From contig NZ_CP026378.1 of assembly GCF_002953215.1 (NCBI RefSeq), positions 3,268,540 through 3,332,539 on the forward strand: a stretch of DNA of 64,000 bases, written 5' to 3'. A model generated the notes under the pieces. The model was not told the DNA's origin. It did not search any database and saw nothing but the letters and a program-made list of their open reading frames with translations. Position numbers and translations under genes: made by a program. Of this stretch, positions 29,301 through 38,234 are shown piece after piece; within the stretch, counting starts at the first letter, position 1, and each line of letters begins with the position of its first letter. The DNA is from Mixta calida. Its GTDB lineage: Bacteria > Pseudomonadota > Gammaproteobacteria > Enterobacterales > Enterobacteriaceae.

Positions 29301-31350
29301 CCTCACCTTCAGCGAAGCTCCAGTAGTAATCGCGTCGCTCGCGAATCAGTCGCACTTCAACGTCCTGGCCGGTGATCTTTTCACCGCGCGCGTTGGCCAG
29401 CACGATACTGAATTCCGCGCTGCCGTTTTCATCCACGACCGGCTGCGCGGTAGAGGTATCGTTACGGTAGTCGTAAACCTCTTTGCTGCTGAACAGCGGA
29501 CGGATGCCGGGCAGCACTTCGGCGGGCCAGATCGCCTGACTGACGCGGCGCGTCACCGGACGGCCGCCGCTTTCCAGCAGGCTGGCCTGCAGGATCAGCT
29601 GCGCTGGCGAATGCACCTCCTGCCAGGAAGACTGCGTGGCGACGGCGGTTTCGCCCTGCGGATCTAGCGTCAGATCGATCTCATCCAGATTACGCTTCAA
29701 ACCCGCTTCGGCGATGTCGCCGAACTGATAGCCGGGCAGTGACTTCACCGCTTCGCGATCGGGACGTAAGAACAGCTGTCCCTGTAGGCGATTGCCCGCT
29801 GCGGGCGCGCCATACAGATAGCGCCCGTTAACGTGAAAGGTAATGTCGTTATCCGGTGCGACCGGATCAACGCTGGCCGACAGGCTGAGCGCCATACGCT
29901 CCGGCATAAAGTCTTCTACGCTGAATGGCCACTGACGCGGTCGGCCATCGCCTGTATCTACGCGCAGCATCCAGCGTCCGGTCGGCGCGCCCTGCGGTAG
30001 CGGATAACGCAGCTGCCACAGGCCGTTTTCCGGCTGCCAGACCTGGGTACGCGCCACATCGCCGTCCGGCTTAACGATTTCCAGTTTAACCGGCTGCGGC
30101 GGCAGTGGTTTGCCATCGGCGTCGCGCATCAGCGCATTGGCGATCAGCGTTTCGCCAGGACGATAAAGATCGCGCGGACCAAAAATGAACAGCTGTTTGT
30201 CATAGCCTTCAGGACCGGCCACGGCGAATTCTGCCAGATCGAGCGCCGGACGGCGGAGATCGAGCAGCGAGGTTTGATCGTTTTTCGTCGCCAGGATCAG
30301 TTTCGCCTTTGCCTGCCAGGGCAGCGATACGTGTCCCTGGTCATCGGTCGTCGCCTGATTCAGAGTCTGTCCTTTTTCATCCAGCATGGTCAGCGTCACG
30401 CCTTCCAGCGGCGCGCCATCTTCTAAACGCTGGCTGAAGAGATCGACCTGCTGCGGGAACTGATGCAGCGAAAGGCCGATATCGCTGAGCGTAAATAGCG
30501 TGGCCGCATTGCTATAGCTGTAGCTGCCCGCCTGCTTCATCACCGCCAGGTAGACGCCGGGCTGCGCCAGCGGCTTGATATCGCCGAGCGGCAGCTGTAG
30601 CTGTTCACGGGTATTGCGCGCCGGGTTAAGATCGAAGCGGCTGGTATAGATCAGATCCGCCTTCTGCAGCAGCGATTCAGACTGCCAGATCTGCAGGCTG
30701 TTGCCATATTGCCAGTCGGCGATGAAGGAAGGGAGCGAGGCGGTTTTGATACGGAAAAAGTCGACGTCCACCTGATTGACGTTAAGCGCCATTACCGGCA
30801 GCCCTTTGACGATGCGCGTCGGCAGCAGCGAACCGCGACTGGCGAAACCCACCATCGGCTGAATATCGCGCGTGGTCAGCGTCTGCTCCGCCGCCGTCTC
30901 CAGCGTGGCGCCATTCGCCGCCTTCAGTCCGCTGTCGATGCGCGCTTTTAGCTGGCGCGCTGGCTCCAGGTGGCGGAAACGCAGCTCTTTGCGGTTGGGC
31001 GAAAGCTCCCAGCCGCCCTCAACAACGCCGCTTTTGCTGTCGGTCAGGTGAGCGTACTGGCTAAAGTTTTGCTGGTCGTCCAGCGAGACGGAAAAAGTAA
31101 CGACCAGCGTGCTGGCGCCGTCAAGCTGCACTTCTGAAATATCGATCACCTGCAGCGGCTTGCCCTGCTCACGCGCCAGCTGTGCGGCTCGCTGTTCATC
31201 GCTCATCGCCGGCGCGCCGGGCTGCGCCGTTGTCGCCTTGCTGGCCGTAACGGCAGGCGGCGTTACTTTATCGTTATCATCATCACAACCGCTCAGCAGC
31301 AGCAATGACAGCAGCAGCGCCGCGCCAGCCCTGTACCTTAACCCGGACAT
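26380..31350 (-). CDS. yfhM: Bacterial alpha-2-macroglobulin lipoprotein (YfhM/ECAM)
   Basis: Large periplasmic lipoprotein that traps proteases and is thought to protect the cell envelope, working with PbpC as a repair/defence pair. ATG 31348-31350 follows GGAGAAAAT; a TTG six codons upstream was not chosen. It gives 1656 residues (E. coli 1653). The lipobox is LLLSG-C, followed by the acidic DDDND. Successive MG-type beta domains lead to the thioester motif CLEQ, with Cys near residue 1190. The alpha-alpha toroid and receptor-like C-terminus follow. It is immediately upstream of pbpC on the same strand, the classic arrangement. Its partner is damaged here, so whether the pair still functions is doubtful. 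Confidence 0.95.
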   Translation of the reverse strand: MSGLRYRAGAALLLSLLLLSGCDDDNDKVTPPAVTASKATTAQPGAPAMSDEQRAAQLAREQGKPLQVIDISEVQLDGASTLVVTFSVSLDDQQNFSQYAHLTDSKSGVVEGGWELSPNRKELRFRHLEPARQLKARIDSGLKAANGATLETAAEQTLTTRDIQPMVGFASRGSLLPTRIVKGLPVMALNVNQVDVDFFRIKTASLPSFIADWQYGNSLQIWQSESLLQKADLIYTSRFDLNPARNTREQLQLPLGDIKPLAQPGVYLAVMKQAGSYSYSNAATLFTLSDIGLSLHQFPQQVDLFSQRLEDGAPLEGVTLTMLDEKGQTLNQATTDDQGHVSLPWQAKAKLILATKNDQTSLLDLRRPALDLAEFAVAGPEGYDKQLFIFGPRDLYRPGETLIANALMRDADGKPLPPQPVKLEIVKPDGDVARTQVWQPENGLWQLRYPLPQGAPTGRWMLRVDTGDGRPRQWPFSVEDFMPERMALSLSASVDPVAPDNDITFHVNGRYLYGAPAAGNRLQGQLFLRPDREAVKSLPGYQFGDIAEAGLKRNLDEIDLTLDPQGETAVATQSSWQEVHSPAQLILQASLLESGGRPVTRRVSQAIWPAEVLPGIRPLFSSKEVYDYRNDTSTAQPVVDENGSAEFSIVLANARGEKITGQDVEVRLIRERRDYYWSFAEGEGWQSRYDQKDLIEETRRLTLSEQGEAKVAFPVEWGPYRIEVAAPDETARSSVRFWAGYSWQDNTDGTGAVRPDQVKLKLDKANYQPGERAQVHIEAPAAGKGYLMVESSNGPLWWQTVDVPAGGVDVAVPIDKAWRRHDLYFSALVIRPGDKAQGTTPKRAVGILHLPMQDEARRLNLTLTAPQKIRPNQNLTVKVKAAVAGEALPKQVQVLLSAVDSGVLNITDYKTPDPYAAFFGRKRYNADQYDVYGQLIEGKGRLAALRFGGDGDEGDPLARGGKPPVNHVNILATQLQPVTLDANGEGTITLPIPEFNGEMRLMAQAWSDDRFGQSESKVVVAAPLITQLAMPRFLAGGDNSHLALDLTNLTDYPQTLMVNLQASGLVKLEETASRQVSLSPGQRTTLFIPVSAAMGYGEGSIDAVISGLEVPGETLPLSKGHWTLGVRPAWPAETRSFNSVVHTGMPWQLPAEAFSGLAPETMQGQLALSGHPPLNIARYISELYAYPYGCLEQTISGLWPSLYTNQAELKALGIKSGSDADRHAAIDTGIDRISQMQRYNGGFGLWSKESAEEFWLTAYAMDFLTRAGEQGYAVDKATLAKGNERLLRYLQDGGQVEVYYSNDAAATRFNVQAYAALVLARQQKAPLGALRALYERRTQAKSGLALVQLGVALKLMGDAPRATALLGQGVNSARPERLYWLEDYGSPLRDSAQILTLLREYQLLPEVQDRLIITLAQQLNAKQWLSTQENNALFLAGRALEQAEGAAWQASLNGQALSPGDNKTRILPLSPTQLAEGVTVASQNDSPVYGRLDVVGYAQTPPGVVSQNLAVRREYLDLNGKPLSLASLESGQLLLVHLTVTAKDRVPDALVTDLLPAGLELENQNLASSSASLGESAADVQELMNDMQQADIKHMEFRDDRFVAAVNVDGYRPVELLYLARAVTPGSYQVPAPQVESMYVPQWRATDATPPRLTIR

Positions 31351-31669
31351 ATTTTCTCCATGGCGCAAACGCCTTGTAAAATGGGGTTACTATTATCACC
31401 TGAAAGTAAAAAAATTTAACAGTCCTGATTCATTTCACGCTGGTCTGGGTTATCGCGCCAATAGGACATTCCGGCAAGCGCTAATCGTATCGGCTGCTTT
31501 TTATTGCGCGCGTCGCCGCAAAACCGATGTAACAATCCGTCAGGACGATCCGCTTTATGCGGTCGACTTTCCGAATCTATAAGCCCGCTCGCAGCATCGC
31601 TGATTGGATCTTGAGATGGGTCGCGAGATCGTCGACACTCACTGCACATCAATGGATATTGAGGTTGTT
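31351..31669. other. Divergent promoter region between yfhM and sseA
   Basis: About 320 bases with no credible gene. A GATAAT -10-like element on the minus strand (31392-31397) could serve yfhM. Nothing else stands out except a poly-A/T patch near 31408-31420. Confidence 0.5.
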
Positions 31670-32518
31670 ATGACATCCGCTCTCTTTGTAACCGCACAGT
31701 GGTTATCCGAACACCAGAATGATGCCGATCTACAGGTTATCGACGCGCGCATGGTTCCACCGGGCCAGGAAAACCTGCGCGATGTGTGCGCCGAATACCG
31801 CGCCGGGCACCTGCCCAACGCGCCTTTTTTCGATATCGAGCAGCTTTCCGATCGCAACAGCCCTTACCCGCATATGATGCCGCGCACGGAGTCTTTCGCC
31901 GTGGCGATGCGCGAGCTGGGCGTTGACAGCAGCAAGCATCTGGTGGTGTATGACGAGGGCAATCTCTTTTCCGCGCCGCGCGCCTGGTGGATGCTGCGCG
32001 CGTTCGGCGTTGAGCGCGTTTCATTACTGGCCGGCGGGCTGGCGGCCTGGAAACAGGCGGGCTATACGCTGCAAACCGGCGACGTGGCGCTGCCGGAGGC
32101 GGAATTTGAGGCCCATTACGACGCCAGCCTGGTGAAAAGCGTGACCGATGTACTGTTGATCAGTCATGAGGGCACGGCGCAGCTGGTTGACGCGCGCCCG
32201 GCCAACCGTTTCAACGGCGAAGTCGACGAGCCGCGTCCGGGATTGCGGCGCGGCCATATCCCCGGCAGCCTGAACGTGCCGTGGGGCGAACTGGTGGCCA
32301 ACGGGCAGCTGAAGCCGGAAGCGGAGCTGCGCGAGATTTTTCAGCGCCACGGCGTCGATTTAACGAAGCCGGTGGTTGCCAGCTGCGGCTCAGGCGTGAC
32401 GGCGGTCGTCGCTATCCTGGCTCTGACGGCGTTGGGCATCAAAGACGTGAAGCTTTACGACGGTTCCTGGAGCGAATGGGGCAGCCGCGACGATCTGCCG
32501 CTGACGAAAAACGCCTGA
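31670..32518 (+). CDS. sseA: 3-mercaptopyruvate sulfurtransferase
   Basis: Transfers sulfur from 3-mercaptopyruvate to cyanide or thiol acceptors; a two-domain rhodanese in the cytoplasm. ATG 31670, after GAGG, gives MTSALFVTAQWL and 282 residues (E. coli 281). The upstream in-frame ATGs add residues unlike the family. The N-terminal inactive rhodanese domain has YDEGNLFSAPRAWWML. The C-terminal catalytic domain carries the active loop CGSGVT with Cys at residue 239. The gene is alone on the plus strand, facing sseB across a terminator. Confidence 0.96.
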   Translation: MTSALFVTAQWLSEHQNDADLQVIDARMVPPGQENLRDVCAEYRAGHLPNAPFFDIEQLSDRNSPYPHMMPRTESFAVAMRELGVDSSKHLVVYDEGNLFSAPRAWWMLRAFGVERVSLLAGGLAAWKQAGYTLQTGDVALPEAEFEAHYDASLVKSVTDVLLISHEGTAQLVDARPANRFNGEVDEPRPGLRRGHIPGSLNVPWGELVANGQLKPEAELREIFQRHGVDLTKPVVASCGSGVTAVVAILALTALGIKDVKLYDGSWSEWGSRDDLPLTKNA

Positions 32519-32577
32519 GATTTTCGCCGCGCAGCGGCGTAAAAACCAGAGCCTGAAAGCGGCGCAACCGCAGAAGG

Positions 32578-32604
32578 TAAAAAGGGACGGCGTCGCCGTC
32601 CCTT
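32578..32604. terminator. Terminator between sseA and sseB
   Basis: Perfect 10-base arms AAGGGACGGC / GCCGTCCCTT with a 3-base loop. The minus strand continues in TTTTT, so it ends the sseB transcript best. Confidence 0.85.
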
Positions 32605-32675
32605 CCCTTAAGGGTTGCCGCTTCTGCTCTTATGCGTTATCGCTTTCACGTCATAAGCTTTGCCGCCGTCGCGCG

Positions 32676-33464
32676 TCAGATAATACGCTGGCCGCCTTTA
32701 AACTCACGCAGGAAGCTGCCCCAGCGGCGCTCATAAAATGGCGTGATGTGCGCGGTAAAAAAGTGGCTGATGCCCTGTTCGCCGTCAACCACCTCGCAGA
32801 TATCGACCGGCTCATCCTCCAGCAGCGTATCGGTCGCCACCGCGCCAGCGGCGCGAATGATGTTATCGATATCGCCATCGGCTTCAATGCCGATCAGCAG
32901 GTTAGGCCGATCGTCAGCTTGCTCTTTGATATGAGCGACAAACGCCCGGCGCACCTGCTTATGTTTGCTGAACAGCTGCGTCAGGGAGTCGATCATCTGC
33001 GCCGGCGGCTCGGCGATTTCCGACAACAGCAGCGGTTCGCCGCCTTCCAGGATCGTCTGCTGGCTCAGGGCGTCGCCCTCTTCGCCAAGCAGATGCGCGA
33101 TCTCTCGCGCGGAGAACTCTTTTCCCGCCGAAAGCTTAGGATTGAGAAATAGCGTTTCGCCAAGCGTCATTCCGAACAGCGTGCGCACCGGCAGCATGAC
33201 GTAAGACTGCTCGCCTTCCGTCGCCTCAGCCATCGCCGCTTCTGAGGTAAAAAAGGGAATGACGCTGGTGCCGTCCTCTTTTTCCCAGTGTTGCAGATCG
33301 ACCGGCGTGCTGGCGTCCAGCTGTTCGCCGGTGCTGGTGCCAGGCACCCACACGCTGGCTTCCATCAGCAGTGCGAAAAATTCAGGCCGATGCGCCGGCT
33401 CGGTGGCCGCCAGCTTCAGCACCTCTTCCAGACGTTGGTTAGGATTATTTTCAGTGTGATTCAT
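32676..33464 (-). CDS. sseB: SseB family protein (enhanced serine sensitivity)
   Basis: Soluble protein of 262 residues with the SseB N- and C-terminal domains (LEEVLKLAATEPAHRPEFFALLMEA, then FLNPKLSAGKEFS). In E. coli its over-expression changes serine sensitivity; the biochemical role is unknown. It is not the Salmonella SPI-2 translocon protein of the same name. ATG 33462-33464 (MNHTENNPNQ) follows GGAAAGAG; a longer start twelve codons upstream was rejected. It is the last gene after iscX-pepB. A perfect 9-base inverted repeat (33484-33508) lies between pepB and sseB. Confidence 0.92.
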   Translation of the reverse strand: MNHTENNPNQRLEEVLKLAATEPAHRPEFFALLMEASVWVPGTSTGEQLDASTPVDLQHWEKEDGTSVIPFFTSEAAMAEATEGEQSYVMLPVRTLFGMTLGETLFLNPKLSAGKEFSAREIAHLLGEEGDALSQQTILEGGEPLLLSEIAEPPAQMIDSLTQLFSKHKQVRRAFVAHIKEQADDRPNLLIGIEADGDIDNIIRAAGAVATDTLLEDEPVDICEVVDGEQGISHFFTAHITPFYERRWGSFLREFKGGQRII

Positions 33465-33483
33465 GCTCTTTCCGCTTTTCAAT

Positions 33484-33508
33484 CGGAGCCGGTTTGCCAC
33501 CGGCTCCG
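33484..33508 (-). repeat. Intercistronic hairpin pepB-sseB
   Basis: Perfect arms CGGAGCCGG / CCGGCTCCG with a 7-base loop in the 49-base gap. No T-run follows, so mRNA processing or stabilisation is more likely than termination. Confidence 0.6.
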
Positions 33509-33513
33509 CACGC

Positions 33514-34800
33514 TTATTTCAGCAGCAGGTTGGCGATAGTGCGCACGCCAAGCCCGGTCGCGCCCGCAGACCATTGCTCAACCGCGCCTTTGCGATAGGT
33601 CGCGGAGCAGTCGATATGCAGCCAGCCCTGCTGATAGTTGCTGACGAAATGCGACAGAAACGCGGCGGCGGTGCTGGCGCCTGCGGTGTGCGCCGCTCCG
33701 GCGATGTTGTTGAGATCGGCGAAGTTCGATGACAGATGGCTGCGATGGAATTCCGCCAGCGGCAGGCGCCAGAAGGCTTCATTCTCGCTCTCTGCGCTGC
33801 TTAACAGCTGCTGCGCCAGCGCGTCGTCAAAGGTAAACAGCGCGTGGTAATCGTTGCCCAGCGCGGTCTTGGCGGCGCCGGTCAGGGTCGCGGCGTCGAT
33901 CAGCAGCTGGGGCTGTTGCTGGCTGGCGTCAATCAGCCCGTCGGCCAGCACCAGGCGCCCTTCCGCATCGGTGTTCATCACCTCAACGGTTTTACCGTTG
34001 CGATAGCGAATGATGTCGCCGAGGCGGAACGCATTGCCGCTCACCATGTTGTCGGCGCAGCAGAGATAGAGCTTCACACGCTTATTAAGGCCGCGCGCGA
34101 TCGCCAGGGCCAGCGCGCCGGTCACGGTGGCGGCGCCGCCCATATCGGACTTCATCGAGTCCATAAAGGCGCTCGGCTTCAGGCTGTAACCGCCGGTGTC
34201 GAAGGTAATTCCTTTACCCACCAGACAGGCGTAAACCGGCGCGTTTTCATCGCCGCCAGGGTTATAGTCCAGTGCCAGCAGCGCCGGGCCGCGGGTAGAG
34301 CCGCGTCCAACGGTATGCAGGCCCATATAGTTCTGTTCACGCAGATCGTCGCCTTTAGTAATGCGATAGCTGACCGCATCGCCAGCGTATTTAGCGATCA
34401 GATCCACTGCCCGACGGGCCAACTGTTCCGGGCCCAGTTCTTCCGCCGGCTGGTTAATGATATCGCGTACCCAGTCGATGATGCTCAGACGATATTCCAG
34501 CTCGGCGCGTTCGTTGTCGCCAAGCGGCGCCCAGTCAACGCTGCGCTCGCCTTTCGGACCGCGATAGCCCTGCCAGAAAGCCCAGCTTTTCTCCAGATCC
34601 CAGCCGTCGCCGCTGAGAAAAACGTGTCGGACGCCCTGCCCGTCGATCTTGCGCGCCGCGCGCTGAATGGTCGCCAGCGCGTCGCCGCCGGTCAGGTGAA
34701 TGGTCATGCCTTCATTGCTGCTGCTGAGGATCGCTTTTTCACCCCAGCGCGCGTCGGCTGCCGCAGTCGACAGCGCGATATTCATCTTTTCAGTTGCCAT
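33514..34800 (-). CDS. pepB: Aminopeptidase B (M17 leucyl aminopeptidase family)
   Basis: Cytoplasmic dinuclear-metal aminopeptidase involved in peptide turnover, 428 residues (E. coli about 427). The M17 signature [14 protein letters not shown] is present. The metal/Lys motif lies in [29 protein letters not shown], and the C-terminal [11 protein letters not shown] follows. ATG 34798-34800. It lies 45 bases after iscX and 49 bases before sseB, continuing the downstream part of the isc region as in E. coli. Confidence 0.96.
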   Translation of the reverse strand: MATEKMNIALSTAAADARWGEKAILSSSNEGMTIHLTGGDALATIQRAARKIDGQGVRHVFLSGDGWDLEKSWAFWQGYRGPKGERSVDWAPLGDNERAELEYRLSIIDWVRDIINQPAEELGPEQLARRAVDLIAKYAGDAVSYRITKGDDLREQNYMGLHTVGRGSTRGPALLALDYNPGGDENAPVYACLVGKGITFDTGGYSLKPSAFMDSMKSDMGGAATVTGALALAIARGLNKRVKLYLCCADNMVSGNAFRLGDIIRYRNGKTVEVMNTDAEGRLVLADGLIDASQQQPQLLIDAATLTGAAKTALGNDYHALFTFDDALAQQLLSSAESENEAFWRLPLAEFHRSHLSSNFADLNNIAGAAHTAGASTAAAFLSHFVSNYQQGWLHIDCSATYRKGAVEQWSAGATGLGVRTIANLLLK

Positions 34801-34845
34801 TAACGTGGTCCCTTTTCTTTATCTGAAACGGAGGTACCTGAGAGA

Positions 34846-35046
34846 TTATTCAAACTCATCCAGCCAGACCAGCAGTATCGCTTCCAGAATCTTTTCACTG
34901 GAGGCATCAGGCTGGTCATCGAACGCTTCAAGCTGACAGATCCAGCGATGCATATCAGTAAAACGCACCGTTTTTGGATCGGTATCCGGGTAAGCATCAT
35001 ACAAAGCTTCGCCGATTTCACGGCTGTCGGTCCATTTCAGTCCCAT
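34846..35046 (-). CDS. iscX: IscX, Fe-S assembly modulator
   Basis: Small acidic 66-residue protein that binds IscS and iron and tunes Fe-S cluster assembly, possibly as an iron-dependent adaptor. The sequence [35 protein letters not shown] is almost identical to E. coli IscX, as is the length. It follows fdx, but a strong terminator-like hairpin (35062-35095) lies in the 54-base gap. Its expression may therefore be partly uncoupled from the isc operon. Confidence 0.96.
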   Translation of the reverse strand: MGLKWTDSREIGEALYDAYPDTDPKTVRFTDMHRWICQLEAFDDQPDASSEKILEAILLVWLDEFE

Positions 35047-35061
35047 GATCTTTCCTCAGAC

Positions 35062-35095
35062 AAAAACGGGCCGGCTTGAAGGCCGACCCGTTTTT
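35062..35095. terminator. Terminator-like hairpin between fdx and iscX
   Basis: Arms AAAAACGGG-N-CGGC / GCCG-N-CCCGTTTTT with runs of five A and five T. It is directly after the fdx stop on the minus strand. Confidence 0.75.
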
Positions 35096-35100
35096 AACGA

Positions 35101-35436
35101 TTAATGTTCGCGCGCGTGGTTAATGGTGTAGCGCGGAATTTCCACCACTAAATCTTCGTCGGTTACCCGCGCCTGGCAACTGAGACGGCTTTCCGGCTCC
35201 AGTCCCCAGGCTTTATCCAGCATATCGTCCTCGTCTTCGCTGCTTTCCGGCAGCGAGTCGAAGCCTTCGCGCACGATGCAGTGGCAGGTGGTGCAGGCAC
35301 ACGATTTTTCGCAGGCATGTTCCAGATCGATGCCGTTGCGCAGGGCGACGTCAAGGATGGTTTCGCCCTGGGCTGCGTCAAACACGCCGCCTTCCGGCAG
35401 CAGATCCTGGTGGGGCAAAAAGACAATTTTAGGCAT
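35101..35436 (-). CDS. fdx: [2Fe-2S] ferredoxin of the ISC system
   Basis: Electron carrier that supplies reducing power for Fe-S assembly on IscU. The length of 111 residues is standard. The four cluster Cys are in [10 protein letters not shown] (three used, spaced C-x5-C-x2-C) and a later LSCQARV. The C-terminal [13 protein letters not shown] is typical. It is the last member of iscRSUA-hscBA-fdx, three bases after hscA. Confidence 0.97.
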   Translation of the reverse strand: MPKIVFLPHQDLLPEGGVFDAAQGETILDVALRNGIDLEHACEKSCACTTCHCIVREGFDSLPESSEDEDDMLDKAWGLEPESRLSCQARVTDEDLVVEIPRYTINHAREH

Positions 35437-35439
35437 TGA

Positions 35440-37290
35440 TCAAACCTCATCCACAGAATGCCCGGCCAGCGCGCGACGGACGGAATTGTCCATACGACGG
35501 GCGGCAAAATCCTGGGTTACTTTATCGAGTTGTTTTACCGCCGCGCTGATGGTGTCGACCTCATCGCCGCGAATGGCTTCCTGCAGCTGACGCTGCGCCT
35601 GTTGAATAGCGTGCAGTTCTTCCGCGCTCAGCAGCGCGGCGTCTTCCGCCAGCGCGCCTTCGAGACTTTCCAGCACCCGCAGGCCTTCCACCTTCTGTTC
35701 CGCCAGCCTGCGCGCCGCAACGTCCTGCTGCGCCCAGGTCATGGAGTCGGTAATCATGCTGGCGATTTCGTTTTCCGTCAGTCCGTAGGAGGGTTTTACC
35801 TGAATAGAGGCTTCGACGCCGGTGGATTTCTCCATCGCCGTCACGCTCAGCAGGCCGTCCGCATCCACCTGGAAAGTGACGCGAATGTGCGCGCCGCCTG
35901 CGGGCATCGCCGGAATGCCGCGCAGCGCAAAGCGCGCCAGGGAACGGCAGTCGGAAACCAGCTCGCGCTCGCCCTGCAGCACATGAATGCTCATCGCCGT
36001 CTGGCCATCCTTAAAGGTGGTGAATTCCTGCGCGCGCGCCACCGGAATGGTCGTATTGCGCGGGATCACTTTCTCCACCAGGCCGCCCATGGTCTCCAGT
36101 CCTAACGAGAGCGGAATGACGTCCAGCAGCAGCATTTCGCTGTCCGGCTTGTTGCCGACCAGAATATCAGCCTGAATCGCCGCGCCGATGGCGACGACCT
36201 TATCGGGATCGATGGTGGTTAACGGTTGTCGGCCAAAGAATTCGCCCACCTTTTCACGCACCAGCGGCACGCGGGTAGAGCCGCCGACCATTACCACTTC
36301 CAACACCTCTTCCGGGGTGACGCCCGCATCTTTCAGCGCGCGACGGCACGCCATCAGCGTACGCTTCACCAGCCCGGCGATCAGGCCGTTAAAATCGTCG
36401 CGCGTCACTACGCCCTGCCAGTCGCCCAGCGTAACCGGCACGCTGTCGCTGTCGCTGAGCGCGATTTTTACCGCGATGGCGCTATCCAGTAGCTGACGCT
36501 GCACGCCATGATCGGCGCGATCGTGCAGGCTCGCCTGCTCGCGCAGCCAGTCAGCCAACAGGTGATCGAAATCATCACCGCCCAGCGCCGAATCGCCGCC
36601 GGTAGCCAGCACTTCAAAGACCCCGCGGCTCAGGCGCAGCACGGAAATATCAAAGGTGCCGCCGCCCAGATCGTAGACCGCGATCATCCCTTCCTGACCG
36701 GAGTCGAGACCGTAGGCGATCGCCGCCGCCGTCGGCTCGTTAAGCAGACGCAACACATGCAGGCCCGCCAGCCGTGCGGCGTCGCGCGTGCCCTGACGCT
36801 GCGCGTCGTCAAAATAGGCGGGCACGGTGATCACTACGCCATCCAAATCGCCTCCCAGACTTTCGCGCGCGCGCGCCGCCAGCGTTTGCAGAATGTCGCT
36901 GGAGACGCGCACCGGATTCAGCGTGCCCGCGGCAGTCTGGATCAGCGGCAGGCCGTTTTCGCTTGGCTGAAGCTGGTAAGGAAGGTGGGGATAACGCTGT
37001 TGGATGTCCGCCAACGAGCGGCCCATCAGACGCTTGACCGAACTGATGGTATTGACCGGATCGGCCGCCGCCTGCTGGCGCGCTTCCCATCCTACCAGGC
37101 TTTGCTGCGCCTGATATTGCACCACAGAGGGCAGCAGATGGCGTCCCTGCGCATCGGGCAGGGTTTCTGCCTGGCCGCTGCGCACGGTGGCGACTAATGA
37201 GTTGGTGGTCCCCAGATCGATGCCGACGGCCAGACGACGTTGATGCGGCGCGGCGCTCTGCCCCGGCTCGCTGATTTGTAATAACGCCAT
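35440..37290 (-). CDS. hscA: Hsp70-type chaperone HscA
   Basis: Specialised DnaK homologue that, with HscB, releases Fe-S clusters from IscU to acceptor proteins by binding the IscU LPPVK motif. The 616-residue protein has the nucleotide-binding domain with [25 protein letters not shown] and [10 protein letters not shown]. The substrate-binding domain and helical lid follow. ATG 37288-37290. It lies 14 bases after hscB and 3 before fdx, within the isc operon. Confidence 0.97.
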   Translation of the reverse strand: MALLQISEPGQSAAPHQRRLAVGIDLGTTNSLVATVRSGQAETLPDAQGRHLLPSVVQYQAQQSLVGWEARQQAAADPVNTISSVKRLMGRSLADIQQRYPHLPYQLQPSENGLPLIQTAAGTLNPVRVSSDILQTLAARARESLGGDLDGVVITVPAYFDDAQRQGTRDAARLAGLHVLRLLNEPTAAAIAYGLDSGQEGMIAVYDLGGGTFDISVLRLSRGVFEVLATGGDSALGGDDFDHLLADWLREQASLHDRADHGVQRQLLDSAIAVKIALSDSDSVPVTLGDWQGVVTRDDFNGLIAGLVKRTLMACRRALKDAGVTPEEVLEVVMVGGSTRVPLVREKVGEFFGRQPLTTIDPDKVVAIGAAIQADILVGNKPDSEMLLLDVIPLSLGLETMGGLVEKVIPRNTTIPVARAQEFTTFKDGQTAMSIHVLQGERELVSDCRSLARFALRGIPAMPAGGAHIRVTFQVDADGLLSVTAMEKSTGVEASIQVKPSYGLTENEIASMITDSMTWAQQDVAARRLAEQKVEGLRVLESLEGALAEDAALLSAEELHAIQQAQRQLQEAIRGDEVDTISAAVKQLDKVTQDFAARRMDNSVRRALAGHSVDEV

Positions 37291-37304
37291 GTTAATCTTC
37301 CCGG

Positions 37305-37823
37305 TTAAAAATCAAGCAGCTTCTCTTCCAGCGCTTCTGACTGGCTGCGCAGTTTAGCGAGAAAACGCAGCTTGCGCACCGTGTCCGCAGCCGTTTCCCA
37401 GCGGGCGTCGGCCAGCTCCTGACGCATCTGCGCGCTGCGCTGCTGCATCATCGCCTCAATGCGCTGCATAAAAGCCTGCAGCTTCGCCTCGGCGTCCGGG
37501 GCGTTTTCGATTGCGTCCAGTTCTTCGCGCAGCGCCAGCTGCTCCATCAGAAAAGCGGTGTCGCGCATCGTATGCTGTTCGTTATTGATATCGAAACCGT
37601 GCAGCGACAACAGATATTCCGCGCGCGGCAGCGGCTGACGCAGCGCCTGGTAACCTTGATTGATGGTAGCGGCCTGTTGCAGCGCCTGCAGGCGCTCGCG
37701 CTCCGGCTGGGAAGCGAAACGATCGGGGTGGAACTGACGCTGCAGTTCCTGAAAGCGGGCGGTGAGCTGGGCCGCATCAATCTCAAACGACTGCGGCAGA
37801 CCAAAAAGGGTGAAGTAATCCAT
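37305..37823 (-). CDS. hscB: J-domain co-chaperone HscB
   Basis: Co-chaperone that delivers IscU to HscA and stimulates its ATPase. From ATG 37821-37823 the protein is [10 protein letters not shown]..., 172 residues (E. coli 171). The J-domain HPD motif is at residues 32-34, and the three-helix C-terminal domain has [14 protein letters not shown]. The start is not settled. An in-frame ATG ten codons upstream (37851-37853, [10 protein letters not shown]) has the better Shine-Dalgarno (GGAG), while the family start has almost none. The upstream GGAG lies in the stem of an intercistronic hairpin. Confidence 0.93.
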   Translation of the reverse strand: MDYFTLFGLPQSFEIDAAQLTARFQELQRQFHPDRFASQPERERLQALQQAATINQGYQALRQPLPRAEYLLSLHGFDINNEQHTMRDTAFLMEQLALREELDAIENAPDAEAKLQAFMQRIEAMMQQRSAQMRQELADARWETAADTVRKLRFLAKLRSQSEALEEKLLDF

Positions 37824-37856
37824 AGGAGACTCGGTTAATACAGAGGAATGCATAGC

Positions 37857-37878
37857 ATCGCTCCGTTACCGGAGCGAT
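37857..37878 (-). repeat. Intercistronic hairpin iscA-hscB
   Basis: Perfect 9-base arms ATCGCTCCG / CGGAGCGAT around TTAC in the iscA-hscB gap, with no T-tract. It includes the GGAG that could serve the alternative hscB start, so it may temper hscB translation or stabilise the upstream mRNA. Confidence 0.65.
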
Positions 37879-37901
37879 CTGTCCTGCCGCTGCGTCAACG
37901 C

Positions 37902-38225
37902 TTATACGTTGAAGCTTTCTCCGCAGCCGCATTCATCTTTCATGTTCGGATTGTTGAACTTGAAGCCTTCGTTCAGACCTTCCTTCACGAAATCGAGCTC
38001 GGTCCCGTCGAGATAGATCAGGCTTTTCGGGTCGATGACCACGTTCACGCCTTTATCTTCGAAGACGGTATCTTCCGGCTCAGGGGCATCCACAAATTCC
38101 AGCACGTAAGCCATGCCGGAACAGCCGGAGGTGCGTACGCCGAGACGTAAACCGAAACCTTTGCCACGATTGTGCAGAAAGGCATTCACGCGCGTTGCCG
38201 CGCTTTCGCTCAGGGTAATGGACAT
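37902..38225 (-). CDS. iscA: Fe-S carrier IscA
   Basis: A-type carrier that accepts iron or [2Fe-2S]/[4Fe-4S] clusters and passes them to targets. The length of 107 residues matches E. coli. The three ligand Cys are at 35 (TSGCSGM), 99 and 101 (CGCGESFNV). ATG 38223-38225. It is the fourth gene of the operon, nine bases after iscU. Confidence 0.98.
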   Translation of the reverse strand: MSITLSESAATRVNAFLHNRGKGFGLRLGVRTSGCSGMAYVLEFVDAPEPEDTVFEDKGVNVVIDPKSLIYLDGTELDFVKEGLNEGFKFNNPNMKDECGCGESFNV

Positions 38226-38234
38226 AACTCCCCC

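Noticed and set aside
32519-32675. Possible RyfA-type small RNA between sseA and sseB
   Set aside because: The gap is only about 157 bases and holds mainly a terminator; no RNA family pattern was recognised.
32676-33464. SseB as a type III secretion translocon protein
   Set aside because: The sequence and isc-linked context match the enhanced-serine-sensitivity family, which only shares the name.
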